Part shown: in pieces, positions 42,681 through 51,557 of the stretch
How the letters are laid out: each line of letters starts with the position of its first letter
Numbering within the stretch: position 1 is the stretch's first letter
NCBI GenBank assembly: GCA_012960105.1
Contig: DUBV01000093.1
Span: 1 to 60,061, forward strand
DNA: 60,061 nt
Direction of reading: 5' to 3'
From: Thiotrichaceae bacterium
GTDB lineage: Bacteria > Pseudomonadota > Gammaproteobacteria > Eutrophobiales > Eutrophobiaceae
Notes under the pieces: generated by a model
What the model was told of the DNA's origin: nothing
Seen by the model: the letters and a program-made list of their open reading frames with translations, nothing else
The model's database searches: none
Program-made: the position numbers and the translations under genes

Positions 42681-44864
42681 ATGTTATTTGGACGCAGTAA
42701 AAAGAACCCTATAAAAATAGCGGACAAGAAAGTACAAGAGTGGAAATACACGACTTGTGGTTATTGTTCTACCGGTTGTTCTATGGAAATCGGTTTAAAT
42801 CCTGAAGGTAAACCGGTAGCAACACGTGGTGTTGCTGGTGCCGATGTGAATCGCGGCAAACTTTGCGTTAAAGGAATTTTTGAACACGAATTATTTGATT
42901 CCGCTGGTCGTGGTGAACAACCACTCTATAGAGAAAAACATTTCGAAGAGTATAAAGAAGTAAGCTGGGATTCTGCTTTGGACAAAATGGTAGACGAAAT
43001 TAAAACTATTCAGTCTAAGCATGGTCGTGATTCTTTTGCGATAGTATCGACCGGTCAAATCATGACGGAAGAATTTTATACTCTGGGTAAACTTGCTCGC
43101 GGTGTAATTGGTACTAACAATTATGACGGTAACACTACTTTATGTATGGCGTCAGCCGTGTCTGGTTATAAACGTTCTTTCGGATCAGATGGTCCGCCGG
43201 GCTGTTATGACGATTTTGATAATACTGAATGCTTAATGGCTTTTGGCTCAAACTTACCAGAACAACATCCGATTATTTACTGGCGTTTAAAAGAAGCATT
43301 AGAAAAACGTAAGTTCCCTGTGATCGTTGTCGACCCACGCGTGACGATGTTTGCACAATTTGCAGATATACATTTACCTATTACACCGGGTACCGATCTG
43401 GTTTTATTAAATAGTCTGGCGCACGTCATCTTTGATGAGGGTTTAGCCGAGCAAGATTATATTGATTCGTATACCAATGGCTTTGAAGAATTTTCAAAAT
43501 TAGTTGAAGAATACGATCCGGTGTCTGCTTCAAAAATTTGCGGTATTGATGAAGATACAATTCGACACGTAGCACGTTTGTACGCCAATGCCGGTGCAGC
43601 AATGAGTATCTGGACTATGGGTATTAATCAAAGCACACATGGTAGTGATGGTGTTGCTGGTATTAATAATCTGAATTTGATTACCGGCAATATTGGTAAG
43701 CCGGGTAGTACCAGCCTTTCAATTACCGGTCAATGTAATGCCATGGGTACGCGCGAGTGGTCTTCTTGTTCTGGCTTGCCAGGTTATCGCGCATTGGAAA
43801 ATGATCAACATCGTAAAGAGATTGCCAAATTCTGGAATGTTGATGAAGATTTCTTTCCTCCTACACGTGGTATGGCGATGACGGATATTTTTCCTGCTAT
43901 TGAAACGGGACAAATAAAAGGCTTGTGGTTGGTTGCGACTAATCCGATGACGTCGATGCCGAATTCTGCACGTATTGGAAAGACTCTGGAAAAACTGGAT
44001 TTTCTAGTCGTACAAGATTCCTATCGTGATGTGGAAACAACGCAATACGCTAATATGTTTTTACCGGGTGCGGTATGGGCAGAAAAAGAAGGTTGTTTTA
44101 CCAATACTGAACGCCGTGTGAACTTAATTAAGAAAGTAACTGAACCGCACGCAAACTCAAAAGCCGATCATTGGATATTCACTAATCTGGCAAAACGTTT
44201 CGAACGAGCTGAAAAAATGACTTTTCCTGAAACGACGGCCGAAATATTTCTCGAGATGGCAGAGTTATCAAAAGGCGAAGGTCGTACGTTGGATATTTCC
44301 GGTATGACGCATGAAAAATTATTAGAACAAAAAGGTATTCAATGGCCATTTCGTGAAGGTGACGAGAAAGGTGACCAACGTTTATATACGGATGGAAAAT
44401 TTCAATTTCCTGATGGCAAAGCAAAATTATTGGCAATGCCTTATATAGAAAATAATGAAAAGCCATGTGACGATTTTCCATTCTGGTTAAACAGTGGTCG
44501 TGTGGTTGAACATTTTCACACTCGTACCAAGACCGGCAAGATCGGAAATATGAATAAATTTAGTCCAACACCGTATATGGAAATCAATCCCGATGCGGCT
44601 GAAGAATTAGGTTTGGAAAACTCACAGTATGTGCGACTTGTTTCACGTCGTGGTGACGCGGTGGTGATGGCGCAATTAACGCATCGCGTACCAAAAAACA
44701 TGGTGTTCATTCCATTCCATTTTCATGACTGTGTTAATCGTCTTTCATTGGGCTTACTAGATCCGTATTCACGTCAGCCAGCCTATAAACAAGCTTCTGT
44801 TCGCATTGAACATATCGATCAGGATGTTGCAGCAAAATTAAACGTAGAAATGAGAGCGTATTAA
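42681..44864 (+). CDS. Molybdopterin nitrate reductase catalytic subunit (NasA-like)
   Basis: 727 residues. N-terminal [4Fe-4S] motif CGYCSTGC (Cys26, 29, 33) with Cys62 as fourth ligand. Mo ligand region NTTLCMASAVSGY with Cys155, as in NapA/NasA, then FGSDGPPGCYDDF. C-terminal dinucleotide-binding domain ends with RVPKNMVFIPFHFHD. No twin-arginine signal, so it is cytoplasmic. It lacks the C-terminal [2Fe-2S]/flavin additions of classic NasA, so electrons must come from a partner; the DmsB-DmsC fusion encoded next is the obvious one. Nitrate is the likely substrate from its place after nirBD; a different oxyanion is possible. Confidence 0.87.
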   Translation: MLFGRSKKNPIKIADKKVQEWKYTTCGYCSTGCSMEIGLNPEGKPVATRGVAGADVNRGKLCVKGIFEHELFDSAGRGEQPLYREKHFEEYKEVSWDSALDKMVDEIKTIQSKHGRDSFAIVSTGQIMTEEFYTLGKLARGVIGTNNYDGNTTLCMASAVSGYKRSFGSDGPPGCYDDFDNTECLMAFGSNLPEQHPIIYWRLKEALEKRKFPVIVVDPRVTMFAQFADIHLPITPGTDLVLLNSLAHVIFDEGLAEQDYIDSYTNGFEEFSKLVEEYDPVSASKICGIDEDTIRHVARLYANAGAAMSIWTMGINQSTHGSDGVAGINNLNLITGNIGKPGSTSLSITGQCNAMGTREWSSCSGLPGYRALENDQHRKEIAKFWNVDEDFFPPTRGMAMTDIFPAIETGQIKGLWLVATNPMTSMPNSARIGKTLEKLDFLVVQDSYRDVETTQYANMFLPGAVWAEKEGCFTNTERRVNLIKKVTEPHANSKADHWIFTNLAKRFERAEKMTFPETTAEIFLEMAELSKGEGRTLDISGMTHEKLLEQKGIQWPFREGDEKGDQRLYTDGKFQFPDGKAKLLAMPYIENNEKPCDDFPFWLNSGRVVEHFHTRTKTGKIGNMNKFSPTPYMEINPDAAEELGLENSQYVRLVSRRGDAVVMAQLTHRVPKNMVFIPFHFHDCVNRLSLGLLDPYSRQPAYKQASVRIEHIDQDVAAKLNVEMRAY

Positions 44865-45014
44865 AAATGCACTTTTTTCACAATAGCGGCGTCAGCTCCG
44901 TGCTCGAATCCTCATGTATTAAACATACACTCCGGTTCTCCGCGCGGTGCTTCCTTGCTCTTGTAAAAAAATCACTATTTTTAATATCGCTCTTACGGTC
45001 GTTTTAAAAATGCA
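44861..45014. repeat. Insertion-like GC-rich intergenic element with 11-bp direct repeats
   Basis: TTAAAAATGCA occurs at 44861-44871 and again at 45004-45014, bracketing 132 bp. The first copy holds the stop codon of the molybdoenzyme gene. The interior from 44895 has GCTCCGTGCTC and CCTCATGTATTA, shared with 34406 onwards, and is GC-rich in an AT-rich setting. This looks like a small mobile element with target duplication. Confidence 0.6.
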
Positions 45015-45064
45015 TTTATTAATACTTATTAAAATGAATAAAACATTTAATACCAGGAAAAATT

Positions 45065-46966
45065 ATGTTTGAAGTACGTGAAGACGAACCAATGTACGCC
45101 TTATTAAAGGCAGTCGAGGCAGATCAGAAAAATATTTTTGGTAATGATATTGATCTCGTTAAAAATAGCGGCCAGCCCGAAGGTGTCAGTTTACGAATTA
45201 ATGGTGATGATGGCGTAGGTGACAATCCTAACCGTTATAAGCAACATGGTTTTCATTTCACTGCAGATAACTGTATTGGTTGTCATGCCTGTGAAGCAGC
45301 ATGTAGTGAAAAGAATGATCTGCCGCCACATTTAAGTTTCCGTTCGGTAGGTTATGTTGAAGGCGGTACTTATCCGAACTTCACCCGTATGAATATTTCT
45401 ATGGCGTGTAATCATTGTGATGATCCGGTTTGTTTAAAGGGATGTCCTACTCGTGCTTATACTAAACATCCTGAATACGGTGCGGTATTACAAGATCCTG
45501 ATATATGTTTTGGTTGTGGTTATTGCACTTGGGTCTGTCCTTACAACGCGCCACAACTTGATCCGGTCGAAGGCCATGTGCAGAAATGTAATATGTGTGT
45601 TGACCGTCTGGAAGTGGGTCTGAAACCAGCTTGTGTATCAGCCTGTCTCGGTAATGCATTGGAATTTGGTGTGATTGAATCAACCCCTGAAAACAGGGAG
45701 CAAAAGAAAACATCGATACCGGGTTTCCCTGATCCGAGTATTACAAATCCGAATATTCGTTTTCAACAAACCAAGAGTATGCCACGTGATTTTTCAAGAA
45801 CAGATTCAGCGCCGATTAAGTATCACAAAAATGATGGTACTGGTACATATAAACCAATGGTTGATAAGAAGAAAATCAAAAATCGCCAATGGAATATTAA
45901 AAAGCTAAGTTCACGTGAAAACCCACTGGTTATTTTCACCTTATCAACGCAAGCGGCGATAGGTGCATTCTTGATCGCATTCCTTGGATCGTTTTTTGGT
46001 GTTGAAAGTTTACAAACGTTAACTGCATCGAACATCTTCGTGCCATTTCTATTCTCATTAATGGGTTTACAGGCATTTGTCTTGTTTTTATCTACGCAGC
46101 ATTTGGGTAAACCAATGCGATTTTATCGAGGCTTTAATAATCTTCGGCATTCACCATTAAGTAGAGAAGCATTGGGTGTAGCGATGTTTCTAAATTTTCT
46201 GGTAGTGGTGTCAGTTTTATCCAGTTTAGATCATGGTTTTTTTAACTGGATAGTAGCGGGAACAATATTAAATGCGATTAGTGATATTGCGCCATTCGAT
46301 ATATCAATGTTGGCATCTTATATCCCTGTGATGACGAAGATATTTTCTTTCTTGACTGTTATTTCTGGATTGATTTGTCTTTACTATATGTATTGTATAT
46401 ATCGTATCAAAGCGCGACCATTCTGGAATCATTGGCAGGTGGCAACATCATTTTTTGGAACGATGTTTAGTGTGGGTGGCGTGTTAATCGGCTTGGTTTA
46501 CATACCGCTGGCTTTGATTTTAGAAAATAGCATTGTTGGTTTAACAAGTAGCTTAGCTGCAGTAATTGCTTTTGGTTTATTGTTAGAAGCCATCGGTCAT
46601 ATCTTCCATGCACGCGATTTACAAAAAAACGGTGGTGAAGGTGCTGCTTCCTATGCCCTATTAGCTTCTAAATTTGGCAATACTTATATTACTCGTAATG
46701 TTGTTTTAGGAATAAGTATCATTACGGTGATTGTTTTAGGTAGTGTGCAACTGCCCGAAGCTTGGCAAGATCTATTGCTCTGGGCTGTATTAGCCAGTGT
46801 TATTTTACTCACTTCATTAGTCAGTCGAGCCTTGTTTTACATTATGGTAATACCGACGACGATGCCAGGAGCATTCTTCTGGAAAAATAAAGGTTTTGAA
46901 GAACATGCTAGAGAAACAGGTTTAGCTAAAATGCCTCAAGTGGGCGTATTAGAGCGTGATCACTAA
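45065..46966 (+). CDS. DmsB-DmsC-type fusion: four-cluster ferredoxin with quinol-oxidising membrane anchor
   Basis: 633 residues. Residues 65-200 hold four [4Fe-4S] motifs of DmsB type: Cys70/73/76/80, 115/118/123/127, 148/151/154/158 and 175/178/190/194. After a linker, residues about 290-620 form eight or so hydrophobic helices like DmsC/NrfD-type anchors, starting VIFTLSTQAAIGAFLIAF. Normally these are two proteins. No export signal is present, so the cluster half would lie in the cytoplasm, next to the molybdoenzyme. Likely role: pass electrons from quinol to the nitrate reductase. It follows the intergenic element. Confidence 0.87.
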   Translation: MFEVREDEPMYALLKAVEADQKNIFGNDIDLVKNSGQPEGVSLRINGDDGVGDNPNRYKQHGFHFTADNCIGCHACEAACSEKNDLPPHLSFRSVGYVEGGTYPNFTRMNISMACNHCDDPVCLKGCPTRAYTKHPEYGAVLQDPDICFGCGYCTWVCPYNAPQLDPVEGHVQKCNMCVDRLEVGLKPACVSACLGNALEFGVIESTPENREQKKTSIPGFPDPSITNPNIRFQQTKSMPRDFSRTDSAPIKYHKNDGTGTYKPMVDKKKIKNRQWNIKKLSSRENPLVIFTLSTQAAIGAFLIAFLGSFFGVESLQTLTASNIFVPFLFSLMGLQAFVLFLSTQHLGKPMRFYRGFNNLRHSPLSREALGVAMFLNFLVVVSVLSSLDHGFFNWIVAGTILNAISDIAPFDISMLASYIPVMTKIFSFLTVISGLICLYYMYCIYRIKARPFWNHWQVATSFFGTMFSVGGVLIGLVYIPLALILENSIVGLTSSLAAVIAFGLLLEAIGHIFHARDLQKNGGEGAASYALLASKFGNTYITRNVVLGISIITVIVLGSVQLPEAWQDLLLWAVLASVILLTSLVSRALFYIMVIPTTMPGAFFWKNKGFEEHARETGLAKMPQVGVLERDH

Positions 46967-46983
46967 TTATAATAAAAAATATT

Positions 46984-47904
46984 ATGAAATATAAATATTA
47001 CATAACCGATGTATTTACAAATAAATCGTTTAACGGAGCGCAAATTGCTGTTTTCCCTAATGCGGATGGCCTTGATCAAATACAAATGCAAATTCTGGCG
47101 CGAGAGTTAAACTTATCTGAGACGACTTTTGTTTTTTCTGAGAAGGATGGTTCTGGTAAGTATCGAGTACGTACGTTTAATCCACAATCAGAAATTGATT
47201 TTGCTGGTCATCCGATGATAGCTATTGGTCATGTATTAGCTTCTATTGATGAATTAAAATTGGAGAAAAAACATACTCCATTATTAATTGAACAAAATAG
47301 TGGCGTTATTGAAGCCAGTGTTAGTCAGGAAGATGGAAAACCATCACTGGTGCAATTTTCTTTAGAAACGAATCCTGTTATTGATCATTTTGTTCCTGTA
47401 AATAAAGACATTGCTGCTGTTGTTTCGTTGAATGAGTCTGACATTGATATTTCTCAATTTCAGTCTCGTTTAGTATTTACAGATCAGTCTTATCTGGTCG
47501 TGCCGATAAAAAGCTATTCTGCTGTAAGAAATGCAAAATTTAACTTCAATGTTTGGAGTCAATCAATTGCTGGAACTTGTATGGCAAAAGAGATATTACT
47601 TTTTTCAAAACAAAGTGATATCGAATATTCCAATTTTCATGCTCGTTTATTAGGACCGGATATTGGTATCCATGAGGATCCTCCCATAGGTTCATCCATG
47701 CCTGCTTTTACTAGTTATCTATGTGATCATGAGCATATTAGTGAAGGAACACATACTTTTGTTATTGATCGAGGTATTGCGACAATCCGTAAGAGTGTAC
47801 TGAATATCGAAATGGATAAAAAATCTGGGGAATCTCTTAAAATTCGTGTTGGTGGTCCTGCCGTCATTGTTGGCGAAGGCACAATCTCGGCTCCTGAGAA
47901 ATAG
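46984..47904 (+). CDS. PhzF-family isomerase/epimerase-like protein
   Basis: 306 residues of the diaminopimelate epimerase-like fold: FNGAQIAVFPNADGL at the N-terminus, NLSETTFVFSEKD with the presumed catalytic Glu, SEIDFAGHPMIAIGHVL, and a second domain with GLLGPDIGIHEDPPIGSS-like text (RLLGPDIGIHEDPPIGSSMP). PhzF enzymes act in phenazine synthesis, but most family members have unknown substrates. It follows the DmsBC fusion by 17 bp and may ride on the same transcript. Confidence 0.87.
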   Translation: MKYKYYITDVFTNKSFNGAQIAVFPNADGLDQIQMQILARELNLSETTFVFSEKDGSGKYRVRTFNPQSEIDFAGHPMIAIGHVLASIDELKLEKKHTPLLIEQNSGVIEASVSQEDGKPSLVQFSLETNPVIDHFVPVNKDIAAVVSLNESDIDISQFQSRLVFTDQSYLVVPIKSYSAVRNAKFNFNVWSQSIAGTCMAKEILLFSKQSDIEYSNFHARLLGPDIGIHEDPPIGSSMPAFTSYLCDHEHISEGTHTFVIDRGIATIRKSVLNIEMDKKSGESLKIRVGGPAVIVGEGTISAPEK

Positions 47905-48003
47905 TTGCGGAAGTAACAATAGAAAAACTATCTTAATAATTTCAATATCTTATTCAGATAATTAAAAATAATTTCGTGGCACATTACGTGCAGGATTTTA
48001 GAT

Positions 48004-48432
48004 ATGCTAAATAAATCTAGAATCAATTTTGTCTTATTTTTCGTGCTCATTACTATCCCACTATTAGTTCACGCTGATCAAGGATTGATCGTGCCTAAAA
48101 AAGACAGTGTTTATTATTCTTTGCTACAGGGTTTAAAGTTGCTTGCTGTAGGCGATATTGAACAATGGATTATTGGTTCTTGTGATGGTATACGGCTCTG
48201 TAGTAATTCAGCGGTAGTTAATAATATTCGAAATCATCGGGCTAAATTGCAGGAAAAAATAGCGACTAGTTGCCTTAAAAAAGGTGGGGAAGCGCTACAT
48301 ATAGACCATGTGGTCGGAAGTCCGGAAATAGATATTGCTGTTAAGATATATCTGGTTTGTGATGAAAAAGGTCCGCCAAGGTTTTATTCGCTAAGACGTA
48401 CAGTAGACTACTGGTTTTTTATTAGTCTTTAA
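48004..48432 (+). CDS. Secreted hypothetical protein
   Basis: 142 residues with a signal peptide (cut near VHA-DQ). Four cysteines (SCDGIRLC, TSCLKKGG, LVCDEKG) suggest disulfides in the periplasm. The body is mixed helix and strand, ending in aromatic residues. I recognise no domain. It is plus-strand, alone, and converges on the GGDEF/EAL gene 14 bp away. Confidence 0.5.
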   Translation: MLNKSRINFVLFFVLITIPLLVHADQGLIVPKKDSVYYSLLQGLKLLAVGDIEQWIIGSCDGIRLCSNSAVVNNIRNHRAKLQEKIATSCLKKGGEALHIDHVVGSPEIDIAVKIYLVCDEKGPPRFYSLRRTVDYWFFISL

Positions 48433-48446
48433 ATTTGAATATAAAG

Positions 48447-50210
48447 TCAGGCAGCTTTTATTTTATTAAACAAGGCATAAATATCGGACTCACTAACGGG
48501 TTTACTGTAATAATAACCTTGTGCTGAATCACAGTTTTTATTCAATAGGAAATCAACCTGATCTTTTGTTTCAACACCTTCTGCTAAAACAGACATGCCA
48601 AGATTATGACCGAGAGAGATTATACTGTTGGTTATAACTTCGTCACTATTGTCTGTGCATACATTGTTAATAAATGATCGATCTATTTTTAATTTATGTA
48701 CAGGAAATTTTTTCAGGTATTCAAGTGAAGAATAACCTGTGCCAAAATCATCAATGGCAATAGATATTCCCAGGCCAGATAGCTCTTCTAGTATAGAAAT
48801 CGCATCATTAGTATTTTCCATTAAAACACTTTCTGTTATTTCTACTTCCAGTTTTGAGCAGTGACTTTTTATAAACTTATGAGTGTCTTTTAGTTTGTGA
48901 ATTAAATCTTTATCACTGAATTGTTTAGATGAAATATTAATAGCGACATCTGGAATACAATTGTCTTTGCTGTTGCTATATAAATTACAGATATTTTTCA
49001 AAACAGATTTAGTCAAATCGTTAATTAAATTTGATTCTTCAGCAATATTAATAAAATTATCTGGCATGACCAATTTTCCATCGGCATCAATATAGCGAAC
49101 AAGTGCTTCCAGTGTGATGATCTGTCCATTGTTCAAATTTATTTCTGGCTGATAATGAACAGTGATACGATTATTGTTGATAGCATCAATCAAGGCATCT
49201 TTTTGTTGTTGTTTCAGTTTTATTAGAGAACGCATTTCGTCAGAATAAAGTTGCCAGTTTGAACGTCCATTTTCTTTCGCGTTGTACATAGCAAGATCTG
49301 CATTTTTAACCAGGTCAGTTGAGTTATCCGCGTCTAAAGGAAAAACACTAATGCCAATGCTAGCTCCGGTTTTAATTATTCTGCCATCTAAAATAATTGG
49401 AGAAGATAGAATCTCATTGAGTTTGCCAGCTAGTTTAGATATTCCATCTAAATCCAGTTTTTTTAATTGAGTCTGAATAACAGCAAATTCATCCCCGCCT
49501 AATCGTGCTGCGGTATCTGATGAACGTATACATGATTTAATTCTATTTCCAATTTCTATTAGAAGTTTATCTCCAGTATCGTGACCATAGGAATCGTTTA
49601 TTTGTTTAAAGTAATCGATGTCGATTAGCATAATACTTACAAATTCATTTTGTCTTCGGGCTTGTTCAATAGCCATATTCAATCGATCGGAAAATAATAT
49701 GCGGTTGGCTAAAGTAGTCAATGAATCATGAAGAGCTACATGGCGAATTATTTTTTCTGATATTTTTAAATTTTCAGTGGTTTCTTTTAAAGCTTGAGTT
49801 TGTTTTTTTAATGATGCTTCTCTTTTTGCGGAGGCGGAAACATCATTAATATTTATTATGCAATATCGTTCATCATCTTCCGTTGTTAGTTTGCTAATTG
49901 TTATTTTTTGGTAAAGTAATTCTTTAACATCATTTTTTCGATAAAGTGGTAGCGGGTGTTTATTTAATCGAGGGGAGAGAAATGTGCTTTGGTTCTTGTT
50001 AAGAGCATGATCAATAACTGAATGAACTCTTTTATGGACTGCATCACCAAATACTTCATGCAAAGTTTTATTTATAACAGATGATTGGGAAAGATCTGTA
50101 TAAGTTGCCAGCCATTTATTCCATATCTGAATACGGGCATCCTTATTTAGAATAATGATGCCAGAGTCAGTCGCATCCATTATTTTATGTAAAGCTAATT
50201 TATCGAGCAT
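48447..50210 (-). CDS. PAS-GGDEF-EAL c-di-GMP enzyme
   Basis: 587 residues. An N-terminal PAS domain (about 1-125: MDATDSGIIILNKDARIQIW), a coiled linker, a GGDEF domain with intact RLGGDEFAVI active site and DIDYFKQINDSYGHDTGDKLL, then an EAL domain with LEALVRY, VEITESVLMENTND, DDFGTGYSSLEYLKKFP and AEGVET. Both catalytic signatures look intact, so either cyclase or phosphodiesterase activity is possible. It has no transmembrane helix. It ends an operon with the response regulator and CheC-like genes (4-5 bp gaps). Confidence 0.92.
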   Translation of the reverse strand: MLDKLALHKIMDATDSGIIILNKDARIQIWNKWLATYTDLSQSSVINKTLHEVFGDAVHKRVHSVIDHALNKNQSTFLSPRLNKHPLPLYRKNDVKELLYQKITISKLTTEDDERYCIININDVSASAKREASLKKQTQALKETTENLKISEKIIRHVALHDSLTTLANRILFSDRLNMAIEQARRQNEFVSIMLIDIDYFKQINDSYGHDTGDKLLIEIGNRIKSCIRSSDTAARLGGDEFAVIQTQLKKLDLDGISKLAGKLNEILSSPIILDGRIIKTGASIGISVFPLDADNSTDLVKNADLAMYNAKENGRSNWQLYSDEMRSLIKLKQQQKDALIDAINNNRITVHYQPEINLNNGQIITLEALVRYIDADGKLVMPDNFINIAEESNLINDLTKSVLKNICNLYSNSKDNCIPDVAINISSKQFSDKDLIHKLKDTHKFIKSHCSKLEVEITESVLMENTNDAISILEELSGLGISIAIDDFGTGYSSLEYLKKFPVHKLKIDRSFINNVCTDNSDEVITNSIISLGHNLGMSVLAEGVETKDQVDFLLNKNCDSAQGYYYSKPVSESDIYALFNKIKAA

Positions 50211-50214
50211 GATT

Positions 50215-50832
50215 TTATACGGCGATGTTAAAGGCCAAATTTAATTCGTTTATTAATGAACGAAGAGCATATAGAGTAAGCGTAAGAGCTAAGTGACTAC
50301 TTATTTCCTGTTGTTGTACCGAGAAGCCAATTTTAGCAAGTAAGATATATGTTTCTTCATCATTACCATCATCTAAACTTGGCAGTATGTTTTCAAGAGA
50401 ACCTTTATTGAACTGTGGAAGTTCAGTGTGAAGCTCTTTTTTAAGTACGTTAGAAAATGCGGCGATACAACTGTTGAGAAGTATGTTGCCTATTTCAGTT
50501 AATACTTCCTCTTCCATGTCAGTAAAATGATCTTCATAGTCAAGATTACCAAGCATCGAACGAACAAGATCCATGCTCTTATCAAGGAAAAAAATAAGCG
50601 CTGCTTCGCCAGAAAATCCGCCAGAAAATTCTTCTGATACTCCGATTAGATTGTCTCTTGCGTAATTACCTAATATCTTTTTATATTCACTACAGGTAAT
50701 TAAATCTACACTTGGAACCGTCATATCAACTTCATTACCAGCGATTTCACTTAATTGAGATGCTGCCATTCCCATGGCAATGTTTAATAGTTCTCCGATA
50801 GAATCCTTTTCGAATTCATTTAATTGCCCCAT
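50215..50832 (-). CDS. CheC-like phosphatase-domain protein
   Basis: 205 residues. Two CheC-type motifs are present: DSIGELLNIAMGMAASQLSE followed by a Pro, and EEVLTEIGNILLNSCIAAFS followed by Pro. The E-x-x-N catalytic pair is seen in both. CheC-type proteins dephosphorylate CheY-like receiver domains. The neighbours are a CheY-like receiver and a GGDEF/EAL protein with no chemoreceptor or CheA nearby, so it probably resets that receiver rather than serving flagellar chemotaxis. Confidence 0.85.
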   Translation of the reverse strand: MGQLNEFEKDSIGELLNIAMGMAASQLSEIAGNEVDMTVPSVDLITCSEYKKILGNYARDNLIGVSEEFSGGFSGEAALIFFLDKSMDLVRSMLGNLDYEDHFTDMEEEVLTEIGNILLNSCIAAFSNVLKKELHTELPQFNKGSLENILPSLDDGNDEETYILLAKIGFSVQQQEISSHLALTLTLYALRSLINELNLAFNIAV

Positions 50833-50836
50833 AAAA

Positions 50837-51208
50837 TTATCCTCTGGAATTTAGAAAGTTAATTATTTTTTCTTCATTTATTGGTTTTGGAATAAAGTTT
50901 ATTTTCATTTCTTCAGTTCGCTTTTGAATTGAAACCTGAATATTGGCAGTGATAAGTGAAATATGTGCATTTGGAGATGCATCTTTTAGTTTTTGTGCGA
51001 GTTCTAGTCCTAGTCCATTAATACCGGGCATATTGTAGTCAATAGTCATTACGGTAAATTGCTTGCCATTTGAAATTTCCAAGGCTTCTTCACCATTGGC
51101 GGCTTCGACTATTTCCATATCCGGTAATGATTCGCTAGCAAATCCTCGGATAATCATCCTTGCAAGCTTGCTATCATCGACTATCAACATTGAGTCTTTA
51201 GAAGACAT
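50837..51208 (-). CDS. CheY-like response regulator receiver
   Basis: A 123-residue stand-alone receiver. Acidic pair D11-D12 (LIVDDSKLARM), phospho-acceptor Asp57 in TIDYNMPG, Thr/Ala near SLITANI and Lys107 in NFIPKPINEE are all present. No output domain. It starts an operon with the CheC-like phosphatase and PAS-GGDEF-EAL genes, so it may gate the latter. No kinase is adjacent. Confidence 0.9.
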   Translation of the reverse strand: MSSKDSMLIVDDSKLARMIIRGFASESLPDMEIVEAANGEEALEISNGKQFTVMTIDYNMPGINGLGLELAQKLKDASPNAHISLITANIQVSIQKRTEEMKINFIPKPINEEKIINFLNSRG

Positions 51209-51557
51209 ATAAATTTAACCTCCGTAAGGCATTGTCCATATAAAACTAAATAAAATACTTTGGGGGACACAAATTTTTAGATATAGCCGAGAATTAATTA
51301 AAATTCAGGCCATATTTAAATAACGGGTATTAATCGAGAAACTTTAGGATTTTTGACCACATAAAAATAATGACAAGAGCCTGTGTTATTTAAGTCATTG
51401 ATTAATATGATCTAGTAAATTAAATGATTCAAAGCACATCGTCAGATGAGATAAAATAAAGCTTATATGTGAATGTTAAAGAATTACACCGAGTCATGGG
51501 AATATTGAAGGTAATAATGAATGGTATTATGTGTATTCATCGTCCTCTTAAAAAATT
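51209..51557. other. Divergent promoter region
   Basis: 349 bp between the divergent response regulator and ppnN genes. It is AT-rich and must carry both promoters. I cannot pick out a confident -10/-35, sigma-54 or FNR site here. Confidence 0.4.

Noticed and set aside
44890..44950. tRNA-like sequence near CTCGAATCCTC
   Set aside because: The string resembles a T-loop, but no acceptor or anticodon stem can be folded, and it recurs in the 34406 repeat.
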